Source: Musa acuminata AAA Group
Lineage: Eukaryota > Streptophyta > Magnoliopsida > Zingiberales > Musaceae
Reading direction: 5' to 3'
NCBI RefSeq assembly: GCF_036884655.1
Contig: NC_088339.1
Location: forward strand, 23,889,501-23,953,500
DNA length: 64,000 nucleotides
The notes beneath the pieces were generated by a model. That model did no database searches. It had not been told where the DNA came from and was given only the letters and a program-made list of their open reading frames with translations. This document shows, piece after piece, positions 47,201 through 59,600 of this stretch. The position numbers were made by a program, and so were the translations under genes. Every line of letters starts with the position of its first letter. Position 1 is the first letter of the stretch.

Positions 47201-50200
47201 TTTTTATCTTGTCGACAATTTATACAGTGAATGCCCTGACTCTATATATCATGTTGCTTTGCATATTAGTAACACCAGCTTTATGTTATATTGTTCATGT
47301 TCTTGCAATTTGTTTGAGGTATACATGTAGACTACCCTGAAAATTTTCTTCTGAGGGTCGTGTACATATCTGTTTCTTGCATGGACAAAAACAGATAGAG
47401 GGTTTTTTTTTTTTTTGGGAGGAGGAGATGGGGTGGGGGAGGGGAGGAGGTTGATGGTCCATATCATAATTCAAAGGAGCCCTGAATGTGTCATTTAATT
47501 ACAAAAGAATACCTGGTACTATTCTCATTAATTTCAGTTTTCTTTAGGTCTTTACATTTGCATGTAGAATCTGATAATGTCATATTTGCCCTAAATGTAG
47601 ATATACTGGTTCCCTTGGACAACTACATATCCAGGAGTACTGCTCATTTCCTAAGTTGCAAAGATCCAGACTACCAGCAAAGCCTGTGGGAAGTACTTTC
47701 AAAAGTAAGGGAAGTGGTTTTATTCAGTTCTTTATTAAAATGGTCAAAGCATATGCCTATCATTTTTTAGTCTTCTCAGCAATTGTAATTGTTATTACTG
47801 CTCAGTTGGAATAAATGCTAATGATGCGAACATTGTGATTGTTAATGTCTTTTGTGGTGATACACCTTTTTGTTAATTCAATGTGCAGATCATGTCACAT
47901 AGTAACATGGAAGACAGTGATATTGAGCCTGCTCCTAAGCTGATTGAAGTAGTATTCCAAAATTGTAAAGGGCAAGTAGATCACTGGGTTGAGCCTTATT
48001 TGAACATTACCATTGGTCGATTGCGTAGAGCAAAGAAGCCATATTTAAAATGTCTCTTGATGCTAGTGGTAAGAGTTCCCGTATCATGTGTCAAACAGCA
48101 GTACTTTCCTTCATCCTGTGTTTAACGCAAAGATTATCTTATGCATTTGAAATGAACTGATGAAATAAGTCTTGTTGGACTTTTTTGTTGTGATCAAGTA
48201 GGTTTGACAGGACGAATACATGTTCTCGTGTAACAGATCTGGAATTGATGTGTTCTCGTTCTGTTTAGAAACTTAATGTGAACATCTAATTTGTACATGT
48301 TTCTTTGAGAATTTAATCATGTAAGGTTTTTCTTTGCAAGAGCAATTTAGGAATTGTTGCCTAGTTTGTTTTCTGTTAAATGAGTCTGATTAAAATAGTG
48401 GTGTTGGTTTGAACTGAAATATCTTACCATCAGTTTTGTTGTTTGTAACTCTGTTAAATCTTTGACTTCTAAAATAATGTAGAAATATATAGTTATATAT
48501 TTTGCACACAGTCCAAACTCCAAAGAATATCTATAACTGCACTCATAGGACAAGGTGAGTTTGCTTTAAGGGAAGACTGTGAAATACTTCAGTGGAAACA
48601 ATGATGAGGATTTTATGATCTCTGAATTTATTTGTGATGTTGGCTTTCACAGAACTCGGTTACAGTGATGCATCTGTGTTATTGCCTATATTGATCCTCC
48701 CCAAAATTTGCATTGGTATGAGCCTCATGCACTGGGCTCCCATCTTTTCTACCAATGTGGATTTTACAACATGCACAGAAGTATACAAAGAGTTTCATAT
48801 CCCAAGTTGACGGCCAACTATGTTTTACTTATTCATGTGCCTCCAATTCAAACTTATCTTAAAGTTTGCCTTGGTACGACTAATGTGTCCTTAGCTTACT
48901 CAAAATGAGTTGTATTGATACTTCTAAGAATCTATATGCCTCTAGATTTCATCAATTATTTTGGAATCTTCTTAGAATCCATGCAACTTTCCATTTTAAT
49001 AGTTTGTCCCTTTGCAGATTGCTGATTCTCTTTACTATAATGCATCTTTGACTCTTGGAATATTACATAAGCTCGGGGTTGCTACAGATATTTTCAATCT
49101 CTGGTTCCAGATGCTTCAAGAAGTAAAAATGAATGGCACACTTGCAAACTTTAGAAGGTAATTCTTTTATCCTCTTTCATGTCACTTTCCATCAATACCA
49201 TAGTTTTAATACCTTACATTAACTGTAGGCAACATGATAAAAAGGTCTTCTGCTTGGGATTAACTTCACTTGTTGGCCTGCCTGCGGACCAATTGCCTGG
49301 TGAAGCATTAGCACACGTCGTTACAGCAACACTCAAGCTTCTAGATTCCTATAAGAATCAAATTAGAGGTGATACATCCTTTTGCATTGTGTTGCATAAA
49401 GTGGCATAGCATATTCTCTCATATGAACTACTCCAAGTATCATTATCAAAACGTATAACTTGACAAAGATACACATACAATTCATTTTTTAAAATTATTT
49501 TATTCAATGATGATGGGTCGTACAGGTTAGTGTATTGTCTGATATACGGGTGCATTCTGGTCTGATAGGCAATTATAATGAATGAACAATTATTATCTTT
49601 TATTAGTAGTACAAGAATCATTCCCTTGTTTTTTTCCCCATCATTGTACTGCCTTTCTTTTTTTTTGTATTAATATTTATTTTAATTTAATTTATTATAA
49701 AAATAACCCAAATCCTTTTGTGTTTTGGTTGATTCTAGCTGATTCCAGCCAATTTCTAGCTATAGGGCCAAGAAATCTGTCAAAATCAAACTGACTTAGG
49801 ACGATACTGATATTGGTGTATCAAATTGAAACTGACCGATACCCTGATTTGTGAGCTAAATAAATAAATATATATATATATATTTTTTAATTTGTTATCT
49901 TAACTATTATCCATGCTCTTGCTTATTTTTCTCTTCCTTCTAATATAATCAACAAGATGCAGCAATTAAAAAAAAAACATTGGCATTGGTATGCTGAGTT
50001 TTGGCAATTAAAATCAATCTTTTTGCTTGGACAAAAGCTGAGGAGCAAATTGCTGCTGTTCATGGTATAAATGACTTTGACTCTGTTGAGGAAGATATGG
50101 ATGAAGAAGATTTTGACAAAGAAGTTGGAGATGCTGATGAAGATTGGGATAAAGCGTACAGTCTAAAGCTTAAGAAATTGGCAGCGGAGGTTAGTAGATG

Positions 50201-50915
50201 AATGCAAAATCTTTATCAGCAGCCTAAGTTATTTCCTTATCCGAGCAATCCACAAGTCAAGAGGACACTTTTATCGAGTTTTAATGAAGTTTACACAGAT
50301 TTTGCTGTATTTATAGGTTTTTTAATCTGAAAATAAGCCTATCTTGCATCTCACTGAAAGGGATCGGGATGTGTTTAGCCCATGATGTGGGCTTTTCTAT
50401 TTAATATTAACTTAATCTTTTTTCGTTGTCTGTAGCTTTCTTTTCTATTTTATATTAACTTAATCCTTTTTTCTGTCCAACTATGAATTGTATCTTTTTG
50501 TGGCAGAAACATTATTTTATCCCTGCTTATCTACATTGAAATCAGGTGGAAGGATATCAGTCAGTTGATGAGGATGATGAGACTGACGATGATTACAGTG
50601 AGGATGAATACATAGAGTCACCAATTGATGAAGTTGACCCTTTCATTTACTTTGTTGAAACTGTGGAAGGTAAACATTTGTTGTTTCTCTTTTCTGATTT
50701 TGTAATTCTCCATTTTGAACATACGTGACACGTGACTATTATTCTCAGCTGTGCGAGGTTCGGATCCTGCTAGGTATCAGAGCCTGATGCGGACCTTGGA
50801 CTTCGACTATGGCACACTCACAAGAGGAATTTATCAATATGCTGAGCAGAGGAGACTAGAAATTAAGATAGAGGAGGAGGCAGCATTTGGTGAATGTCAG
50901 CGTAGAAGAGGTTGA
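33967..50915 (+). CDS. SAD2: SAD2/importin-7/8-like karyopherin-beta
   Basis: Twenty-two coding exons: 33967-34056, 36634-36769, 36850-36937, 38309-38458, 40403-40565, 40653-40837, 40922-41098, 42032-42180, 42287-42404, 42499-42679, 45353-45512, 45600-45641, 45720-45838, 45932-46130, 47035-47166, 47601-47704, 47889-48068, 49018-49157, 49229-49368, 50038-50189, 50546-50669 and 50749-50915. Total 3096 nt, 1031 aa, and the phases close throughout. The N-terminus [27 protein letters not shown] is the importin-N region. HEAT-repeat body landmarks are [49 protein letters not shown] and [10 protein letters not shown]. An acidic loop ([26 protein letters not shown]) precedes the C-terminus, as in importins 7/8. 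SAD2 imports cargo through nuclear pores. In Arabidopsis it affects ABA response, trichomes and AGO1-microRNA loading. Intron 11 uses a GC donor. Confidence 0.95.
34151..34655. repeat. 250-bp tandem duplication in importin intron 1
   Basis: The two units (about 34151-34400 and 34401-34655) are offset by exactly 250 bp over most of their length. They share, for example, GGACCTTATGGCTTCTATTA at 34241 and 34491. Scattered substitutions show it is not very recent. Confidence 0.88.
35242..35620 (-). pseudogene. Antisense relic of an unidentified protein-coding gene
   Basis: On the minus strand inside importin intron 1, a good acceptor (TTTGTTGCAG) is followed at 35620 by a coding-like stretch containing [17 protein letters not shown] and [19 protein letters not shown] one-base frame change then leads into 35505-35242, with [18 protein letters not shown] and [18 protein letters not shown]. 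The composition and the way the two frames meet look like a real protein that has suffered a frameshift. A possible further exon lies at 36420-36520 ([17 protein letters not shown]). I do not recognise the family. It could be a transposed gene fragment. Confidence 0.45.
36310..36416. repeat. Short tandem duplication (about 54 bp unit)
   Basis: Two adjacent copies begin GTTCTGGCCCAATTAATTAG and GTTCTGGTCCAATTTAATTAG-like, inside importin intron 1. They are imperfect. Confidence 0.6.
37555..37755. mobile_element. GTAC-rich palindromic repeat, probably a degraded MITE
   Basis: The block is dense in GGTAC/GTACC motifs in both orientations (for example CGGTCCGTACCAATG, GGTATGGTACGTACCG and GGTACATTACGGTATGG), giving internal self-complementarity. 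Weaker look-alikes occur at about 42800-42930 and 49720-49850 in other introns of the same gene. The ends and a target duplication are not clear. Confidence 0.35.
38207..38253. repeat. TA microsatellite next to importin exon 4
   Basis: About 23 TA units end 55 bp before the exon-4 acceptor. Confidence 0.92.
39340..39950. repeat. Degenerate repeat family in importin intron 4
   Basis: Two, perhaps three, diverged copies of a segment of about 170 bp share TTCTTCTACCTGTCC / CTTCCTGCAGTTACAGCAGA and TGGTTTCTGTTGTAG-like blocks, ending GCAGTTTGTACTA. Confidence 0.45.
42680..45352. other. Long importin intron (intron 10), no gene seen
   Basis: This 2.7-kb intron contains AT-rich sequence and a GGTAC/GGTTTCAAATC-type repetitive patch near 42800-42930. 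I see no coding sequence on either strand. Confidence 0.5.
45513..45599 (+). other. GC-AG intron in the importin gene
   Basis: The exon ends GCTTGCCAAG and the intron starts GCATGC. The next exon (acceptor ATACAG) must join in this phase to give the conserved [14 protein letters not shown]. No GT donor in the region keeps that frame, so this is a GC-AG intron. Confidence 0.8.
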
Positions 50916-52791
50916 AGTTGTGTTTTCCTGTGTTTAGTTGGCCGTGTCCTAAATGCAGGAAGAATCTGACATAGGTTGCGTCATGGCATATATCATCATC
51001 ATCATCATCGTCGTCATCGTGGAATTCGTAGAGCCATTCAGCCTGAGGTATTATTTGTCAGAGCTTTATTGGCTCTTAACCATTTTTTGCTTCTCCAATA
51101 ATAGGAGAAAACCAGATCGCAGATGCTATGTTATCTACCGCTTTATCAGCAATCTTTTTTTGCTGGTATCTCTGGGTGTGAGGCTACCACGTCGTTATGT
51201 TGGTATTGCTTTTCCTCATTAGCTTACAAAATTTATTTATTGGGCAAGAATGCTATAATTTCTCCATTTATATAAGGAAATGCTTTGTGCCAAAAGAATG
51301 GGATTGTGAATAAACAATGTATAGGTTTACACCAAGGAATATTAAAAGGTCTTACAACTGTTAGATACTTGGATGTTATTCAATGTGATTCCTTCTGAGC
51401 TAATTTTTTCGATTGTGTGATTTGCAGATTTTGCTTCTCATCCTAAGCAGAGGTAAAAAGTATGTATGTATTCTTCTGTTGGAAGTAATTGCACAATATG
51501 TTTGGACAGAAGCACGGCAGAGTAGAAGACTCGACTTTTTCTGCTTATAAATCCAATCCCACATCAGATCTGATTCATAGGCTGTTCCTTTAATGTTGTT
51601 CTCGTAATGCTGCTTCCACGGAAAGTTACAGAGGTTGTATGAAACATAATGTTAGGAAAGAGTACTATGATATGTTGAATTGACAGAGGAAGAGTATAAT
51701 GGTCTCTCTTCCAACATTTGGATTGATCCAAGTTGACCTCATGCATGCTTCTCATCTGTGATGACACTTTACATCCATTGAGATGTCGACAGATATGGTT
51801 TGCTAGCGGCTATGTCAAAAGAGAGTTGGATTGTCGCATTGTGATGAATCCTGTCGTCAACCGCTGCATGAATCCATCCTTCACCATCTTTTTGGGCCCT
51901 CAGTAATCCCTCTTCCGATCGCCCCTAAGCTTCGAACAAGGAGGTTTCATTGGCTGTCCTTTTGCACCTCTTCCTCCCACTCCCAAGGCGACACGTCCTG
52001 TACTCGAGCAGGCCTCGGTACCCTCTGCGATTTCATCAGTTGACAGGGAACCGAGCTCGGTGTCCACTGCCTCCGATGCCGGAAAGTTGCTTCCATGCGT
52101 GGCACCCATCTTCCGCTTGTGGCTGCAGGACGTTTTGCATTGCTAAAGGCACGAATAATGCTTCCGCAAGATGATAGGTGTGGAGACGGAGAGCATTGCC
52201 TCGCTCCATGTGAGGTGGGGGACGTTGCTGCGACTTTCTTGTCCCCGGGTGGGCGACCACTGCGGCCTCTTCTGGTGATCCATCTTTCACGTTTGTCGTA
52301 TGCCGTCACCCAGTTGCATCATATGCAACCCTAACGACCCGTAAACATCGAGAGATGAACACCGCACGAACGACGGCGACAGCGATGCGAATGCTGCTGT
52401 GTCGATAATATAAAGCATCAGCTCATCATGGTTCGGGACAAGCCTTCTCCTTTCTAAACCCCCCGTAAGCTTGGCATAGGCACATACGGCTACAGCAGCG
52501 GCACCGTAAGCCATGCATGCATCCACCGCTTTAGCTACAGCGTCTCCACCTCCGTCCTACTAGTGGACCTCCGTCGTCTTCCTGCGCATAACGCCAAGGT
52601 CAGAGCCCTCTCAGGAGTCATGCACTTGGATCTGCCGGCATACGCTCCTCGTGGAGTCAGCACCTCCTACCCACTATCGCTGGCGGCCAGCGACGCACAG
52701 GACGCTAATGGAAAGGAAAGGTTACGCCAACATCACATGGCGTCGGAGACCACGAGCTGCCTCTATAAAAAGGGTTCCGAGGCGATCGATC

Positions 52792-53046
52792 ATGGGTAAC
52801 ACAAACACACCGAGGCCAATGGGAGAAGAGAGAGAGTACAGCCTCGGCATGCCGCCAGTGAGAGTCCCAGGTGAAGGCTGTACCCGCTCTCTTCTTCTCT
52901 TGGTCTGTGATGCAAGTCATCTCTTCCTGTTTCTTCCAGGTACAGACAGTGTCATCGATCTGAAACATGAAATCTACACACATCACATGAGAAGTGCAAG
53001 AACTCTAATCGCCTTTGGATCTTCCTACATCCATCAGAGAAGATGA
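52792..53046 (+). CDS. Possible small two-exon gene (61 aa), unrecognised
   Basis: A TATA-like TATAAAAAG (52763-52771) precedes ATG 52792. A frame to 52870 meets a good donor (GTGAAG), and a pyrimidine-rich acceptor (TTCTTCCAG) at 52939 leads to 52940-53046. The joined product would be 61 aa with no signal peptide and no known domain. Unspliced, the frame is also open (about 84 aa). Against it, the TATA box is so close to the ATG that almost no leader is left. The sequence resembles nothing I know. Treat this as a candidate only. Confidence 0.15.
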   Translation: MGNTNTPRPMGEEREYSLGMPPVRVPGEGCTRSLLLLVCDASHLFLFLPGTDSVIDLKHEIYTHHMRSARTLIAFGSSYIHQRR

Positions 53047-53295
53047 GCTTTCTCTTTCTTACTTGTCTTTTTGGTTCATTTCAAGATCCTACACCAATCG
53101 AATTTAGGTTGGCAATTGCATACCAGTCTGTAACATAAATATGGAGGAAGTCTATTTGGTGCAAACTAACTACACACAGACATAGAATTATGTTGGTTTC
53201 TTTTATCTTGAATTAATTTGTTTGTGAATTAGATAATATTTTATCACACCTAATATGACAAATCAATAAATAATTGGCTTTTGTTATTGTCCTTT

Positions 53296-53352
53296 ATATA
53301 TATATATACATATATACATATATACATATATATATACATACATATATATATG
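53296..53352. repeat. TA/TACA microsatellite
   Basis: An imperfect TATA/CATA run. Confidence 0.85.
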
Positions 53353-53668
53353 CAAATATATCCATAAAAAAACTCAAATATTTAGAGATTTTTTTTATGG
53401 ATATTAACGATAGAAATATTTGGAGATCACATAAACAATAAATACATTGCAATTTTTAAGGACAAAAATTGTCATTCTAATTCTTAATAGAGACCCAAAG
53501 AAACCAAAATATCAATTGACGTTAATACCCTCACGGAAGCGTAAGCGTTGGCATCGTTGTTAGGGGCATTAAGGTAACACGCATGACCATCACGGGACAA
53601 AAGAGCATTGACAGGTGCGGCGGTGCTCCGACCCGTGCCCTGCGTCGCCGTAGCTTCGCGTTCTCCCC

Positions 53669-56600
53669 ATGTTGCGAGGGGTCGTCCGGCGGCAGCCGCC
53701 GCCCTTGGGCGGTTTCAGCCTCCAGCAGTTGCGGTGGGGGCGCCCAGGCATGACACGCGTCCCGCCGCTGGGCAAGAAGGGCGTGGAGGGGAAGTCGGAG
53801 TGGTGGGCGGTGGACGGGGAGATGCACGAGATCGGCGAGCACGTCCCTCACCGCGAGCGGTTTCTCATCCCGAGGGACAACCTCCCCAACAAGCGCCGCA
53901 AGCAGATGCGGGAGCAGTTCATGCGCCGCACCCGCCTCGTCCTCAAGGATTCGGTAATGCCCCTTCCCACCTACCTGTTCTTGTGGATATCATCACTGAC
54001 TCCAAAGGGAAGACGAGCACACTAACTATTATGGGGTCGTTAGAAAGACCGAGTTTTTATCGAGGCTTTCTTAGTCCTGTTGTTCTGTAAACCTTTAAGA
54101 GACAAATCGACAAACAATAAGTGAGCATAAACGGAAACATAGTGTTTTGTTCATCATACATGCTTGTTTGGAGGATGCCATCTTTTTTTATTATATGAAA
54201 CGTTAAATCTCACCTTGTGCGGTGATTGAGAAGCGGCCACCGTTCTGACACGGACTTAGCTGGTTTTGCCTAAGTCGTGCGGCACCCTTGCGCGTCCGTC
54301 CGCAAAGGTCAGCCTCCCCGAAGCCTCCCATTGTCCCTTAGGACCAACAAAAGAGAGAACGGGTTAAAGAGAACGCCTCAAACGGGATCCACAAGCAAAC
54401 ATGTCCGAAAAACACTTCATAGACAAAACAAATTACAAACAGACTTTACAAGCTCTGAACAGTGGCACAACAAAGGGTAAAATGGTCCATTACAGACCGA
54501 AAAGCTCTCGAGCGTGTCCACATGACACAACCTTTATTTACAAGCCTAAAGAGGCCACCAACCCAACTAAAATGGGACTATTAAGCCTTCGGCCGCCCCT
54601 TTACATTCTGTACAAGGCATGAACATGCCAAAAGACACGGACATACATAAGCATTACATCAAACACCTTGTTTAGAAGTTTGTCCGTGACATTCTCCCCC
54701 ACTTATCCCTTCGACGTCCTCGTCGAAGCCTTTGTGAACACTGCAACTCTTCGCCTTTGCTGAGTCTTCAATCTTCTGCTCCAGCTGCAATGCGCCTCCT
54801 AGCTCCCAGCTGCTCTCCGCTGCTGTTTTTGAGTAGTCGAACCTTTGATCCGCCATGCTGCTTCAACTCGCCAATGACTCTGACTCTGGTGTGGGGTTGG
54901 CTGAGTTGTGTTGATCCTCGTTGATTCCTGCGGATCCACCAAATGAAGGAAAAGACCATTCTTACTGCGCCAGTTTCTCAAAATTTCCACATGCTACTTG
55001 AACTGGGTGGATGCTTGTTGGAGCTTTAACGAGCATCGCCTCGCAAACTTCTGAAGTTTTGGGTCCTTCCTCCACAAAATCTGCTCATTGACTCTTCTTT
55101 CAGTTAGTTGTCACATCCAAGTAGGTTCGCATCACTTCCGCTTTCGATTGGCATTTCGTTGGGAAATGAAGCGGACAATCTACTCTCAATAGCACTGATC
55201 ACCGTTGGTGAGGATTTGACAACTATTGTCTTCCATTATCTTCGAAGGGTCTTTGAACTTGTGCAGAGCTCCTCTGCTAGATAGATAAGAGAACTGGGGT
55301 ACTCGGTTTCGCCCATTCTCTTAAGAGTTGAGAAGGCAAAGGTTACTTGACTTCGCCCGCCTCCTCGAAGTTGTACTTCTTGCATCGAGCTGGTTACTGG
55401 CCTTCGCCTGCTCTTTGCTCACACTTCTGAAGCACTTGAAGTGTTTGCACTCCTTGCGTTGAGTTAGCTACTGTGATTCACCTTCTCAATGCCATTGAAC
55501 TTCTGGAATGCAGGAAGTTTTCACCCCAACTTGGAGTAATTCTCTGATAGATGAGGTCGCCTCTGGGATTGTACCGTCTTCTCCATCAACCTTGCCGCCT
55601 ACTCCACTGAGTAGCAAAGGTACAGCACCACGTACTGCCTGCTTCGTTCCTTGGTCGTTCACTCTTGCATGACCCGAAGTCCTTCACTTACGGCTATCTT
55701 GATGAGAAACTTGTTGACACCGGTCTTACGAAGTTTCTTGGCCTCTGCCCTTCAGCCTTGTCTCGGTACTTGGAGATTGCCTCTCCATGCTCCACCTCCT
55801 CGGCCCCTTTCACGACCAAGCGCTCTCCCTCCGTGAGAGCAAGGGATCAATGACTTTGACGGAAGTCCCGCCTCTGCGGTACCATGGCGCTGCCATGCCC
55901 ATGGCCCTACTATCCGTCGCCTCGCATCTACATCCCTTTTCTTCACAATCAATAGATATGCCTTCGTGACACTCCTCTGAGTCCACCTCCATTCTCACTG
56001 ATTGCTTGATTTTGGGTAGCTAAGTCCCTCTGGACTTGTCGTCGCTTCCTCGCCCCTTTCGACCTCCTGCTTCAACACCTCTGTGTTCTCCAAGCAGTCT
56101 GTTTGTTCGATGGAAAGACAGACTGCAACTCCCATGCATGGCCTCTGCCATCACATTGTAGGGTTTGCACCGATTCTGTTCTCCTTAGCTTCCTTGGTAG
56201 CAACGTTCGCTTACTCGACCTTGTCCTCTGACTTGTCGGGCTCCCTTAAGCGAATATGAGCTCTGGAGCAGTCCAACTCTCCAGCTGCTTCGATCATACC
56301 TCTGCATGATCAAGTCCCTCTCATGGGACTCACTGGTACTTGCATTCGAACTTTTCCCTTGGTGGAACCCAGCCCCCATATGCTGATGACCAAGGTTTTC
56401 ATCCGATGCAAAATTCGGTGCACGCCCGGAAGACCCGCCTGTGCGGTACCATGGCCTTCACTCCTTGAATCCATAGCCCTTCTTGCCGTCGTGTTGTTCA
56501 CCAAAGCGGAGCTCCCAGTAGCTCCCGATCATACCTCCATATGATCTAGTCCCTCCCGGGACTCTGTCGTGTGTATCGCATTGCCACGAACTGTCCCACC

Positions 56601-59600
56601 ACGATCCGCTGCACCATGTCGCCTCCTGGTGACATCTCCATTGCATTCTGATCCTTGTGGAATAAACTCGAATTGTGAACCCTCCATGTGTGGCCTCTGC
56701 CAATACATCGCAGGGTCTCCTCCACCTTCGATTTTGTTCGCTCCTTTGGCAATCGACCTTCATCCACCCACTCTTGGGTCACACCTAGATGAAGCACCGC
56801 TCTAGGACAGTCCGTCGCCTAGAAGCTCCCGAAGTCCACCGACTTCGCTGTAAATTGTGCACCATTGCCTGGATCCTGGGCCTCTGCCCCTACCAGCACA
56901 ATCTCCGCTGCGCACCGCTTCCTTCATAGCAACTCGAATGGCAACACTATGGCATATTCTTCAAGAGTACCCGCCTCTGCATCCTCTTGCCCCGTGCTAA
57001 GGCCTTCTGAACTCAATTTCGCCTCCGCAAATTGAGTCGCCTTAGTTCCTCCATCAAATGTTCCTCCGAGATAAGGTGCATGTGCCCCGAAGCTCCCTTC
57101 GTCTTTGGCACCTTGCAAGATGAGTCTGCTCCGTCAGAATGAAGGACCCATGGAACAACATGATCTTACTCTTGCCTCTGCAAGAGTTCATGTCCTTGAC
57201 CTCTGTCTAAGGAAAGCACTGTGCCTCTGCTCCATGTTCCAACTTCTATGCTGGCTCCCTTCAAGCGGCTTGAGTACTTCGCCAAGTTACCCCCAAGTTG
57301 CTCCGCTCCTCGTTTTTTTGCATTGAGTTGATGGTGGCCCTCACGCCCACCATTCCACGGGTCAGCCCTCCCTTGAGTCCGATCTCCATATCGACTCTAA
57401 GTGTGCCTTCATTTAAGTTGCTTCAGGTCGCTCCCCCACTTGATCTCGCAATGCATCCACCCATGCATTCTCTCGAGCGAGATCATGTGACAACTCCTCG
57501 CTGCTTGCTCGGTCCATTGAGCTTCGTGGAGTTGTTGTTTGTGAGGTACTCCTCCTCAACATGTGAAGTCCGTCTCACATGATTCTCCCTCTGGAGAGCC
57601 GAGACTTATCCCTCCTGGATAACTGTCCCGTTGGAGCAACATCTCTCTTCGTTTCGGAGACCACCATCCCCTTGGACTACTCCGATCTGCTGAACAAACT
57701 GTGCATTGTTCTGCCTCTTGCAAACGCACTTGCTAGATTGCGCCTCTACGTCAATACAGCCACCGCTGCACCCCTCCAGGCCTAGCAACATGCTGAACTC
57801 GTTGCACACTTCAGCCTCCTCCGGACGTATCCTTCGCATGCCGAAGAGAAAGTTTCAATGCTCCATGGCGCCGAGTCTCGGTCGCCTTGGGATGGCCACG
57901 AACAATCCATCGTCCGCATACAAGCCCATGCATGAGTACCGAATTCTTCGAGTTAGCAATTCCCCTCACCTCTGTGAGCTTTGCACAACTCTTTCGGTCG
58001 CTGAGCAACTCATTCCACTTTGCATGGTCTCGTCCTTTTGCCAAGCGCCTCGCTTGCCTTGAGCACCATCAAGTAAAGTTGTCAACGTTGAGCCGTAGCT
58101 CAAACTCAGCCATCCCAACCTTTGTGCGCTCCAGATTCTTCCAAGCTTGCCTGTTCTCGTGGTGCCTCTTGCGCGAAGGGTTGGCCATTCCTCTGAATGC
58201 CAATCTCAGATGCCCGCTCCTTTGAGCGACTCTTTTCCCTACATCTCCATGCCCGTTTTCCCTCAAACGGTCGCGCATGTGCTGACTGCCCTCAACGCAG
58301 CCCCGCTAGGTCCCCCACGTTTGCATGTCAAGTGTTTCTATGAGTGCTTGTCCCGCTCTGATACCATATGACACGGACTTAGCTGGTTTTGCCTAAGTCG
58401 TGCGGCACCCTTGCGCGTCCGTCCGCAAAGGTCAGCCTCCCCGAAGCCTCCCATTGTCCCTTAGGACCAACAAAAGAGAGAACGGGTTAAAGAGAACGCC
58501 TCAAACGGGATCCACAAGCAAACATGTCCGAAAAACACTTCATAGACAAAGCAAATTACAAACAGACTTTACAAGCTCTGAACAGTGGCACAACAAAGGG
58601 TAAAATGGTCCATTACAGACCGAAAAGCTCTCGAGCGTGTCCACATGACACAACCTTTATTTACAAGCCTAAAGAGGCCACCAACCCAACTAAAATGGGA
58701 CTATTAAGCCTTCGGCCGCCCCTTTACATTCTGTACAAGGCATGAACATGCCAAAAGACACGGACATACATAAGCATTACATCAAACACCTTGTTTAGAA
58801 GTTTGTCCGTGACAGTTCGCTGAAAGCAATTTAGGTTGCAGAATAAATCGCGTGTCCTGAGGAAAAGGAATTGTCTATTAGAGGTTCTCATAAAGTTGAT
58901 GCATCTCTTGCAATACATGAACAGAGTTGATTAATTTATTAGCTTCTTGCATTTTGCTTCTTTGAATTGATAAAGGTTCATTACACATTCTTCAGTTGGA
59001 ATCTTATCCTTTTGTTCTGACTATTAAGTTCAATTGACCTTTGAACCTGTTGACCAAGTCTTACAAAATGTGCTTCTATATTTATTTTTTCCTACATTTG
59101 TGTGTGAAATTTCTGGCATTGTTTTTTCTGTTTGATAGCATATCTCGTGTTACTTGTGAGGGTGTGATGTTGGATATTTACCTGATCTCATGGGTTTAGC
59201 CTAGCAGATATTCACTTTAAGATAATGCGAGAAGTGCTTCACTATAACTAACAAGTTACATTTGTACCACTTTCATCTTTGTGCTTATAGAAGATCCTAA
59301 TATTAAATTGGTTTTTTAAGAATCATGACCATAAAATCATTGGCTGAAATATTGGAATCAGATTTCCTCAAATCCGTAAGTTGGTTACTCTAGGCATTAA
59401 CTCCAATCGTTGTAAGCTTGTCCTGATATAAACTGTTGTCATTTTTATTTTTGGGTATATGTTTGTTGGTAATATTACAGAGTTCTCAGAATGTTGAAAC
59501 TTCATATTAATAACATTGCTAAATACTTTCTTTTTTAGTTGTGTGTAGACATGCCTTTACATGTTCAAATATACAGGTTCTACTTCATAACTTGGTCTTC

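Larger units (their letters stand above)
50916..53668. other. Intergenic region between importin and the 220-aa protein gene
   Basis: The importin 3' untranslated region comes first (with an ATC-rich run near 50995-51015). Then 51800-53050 is GC-richer with many overlapping short frames on both strands, none with a domain I recognise. One possible small gene is listed at 52792-53046. At 53296-53352 there is a TA/CA-type microsatellite. Confidence 0.5.
54246..58814 (-). mobile_element. Non-autonomous LTR retrotransposon (LARD-like), very young
   Basis: Two direct repeats of 446 bp (54246-54691 and 58369-58814) differ at only one position that I can see (AAAACAAAT versus AAAGCAAAT). Read on the minus strand they run TG...CA. 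The primer-binding site TGGTATCAGAGC (initiator Met tRNA) lies at 58366-58355 (minus), two bases inside the 5' LTR. The polypurine tract GGGGGAGAA lies at 54700-54692 next to the 3' LTR. GTTC flanks both ends (54242-54245 and 58815-58818). The 3.7-kb interior has no gag, protease, reverse transcriptase or integrase that I can recognise, only scattered frames of up to about 118 codons, so it must move in trans. It is antisense to its host gene. Confidence 0.92.

Noticed and set aside
51900..52334. Several overlapping frames of 70-120 codons on both strands
   Set aside because: GC-rich stretch with frames in most phases, no domain, no splice or start support and no family resemblance.
52840..52960. 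Possible microRNA hairpin near the TATA box
   Set aside because: No match to conserved plant microRNA sequences I know, and no convincing self-complementary stem of the right length.
54277..54622. Small frames repeated at 54277 and 58400 that look like a duplicated gene
   Set aside because: They lie inside the two LTRs of one retrotransposon and are simply the same non-coding LTR sequence.
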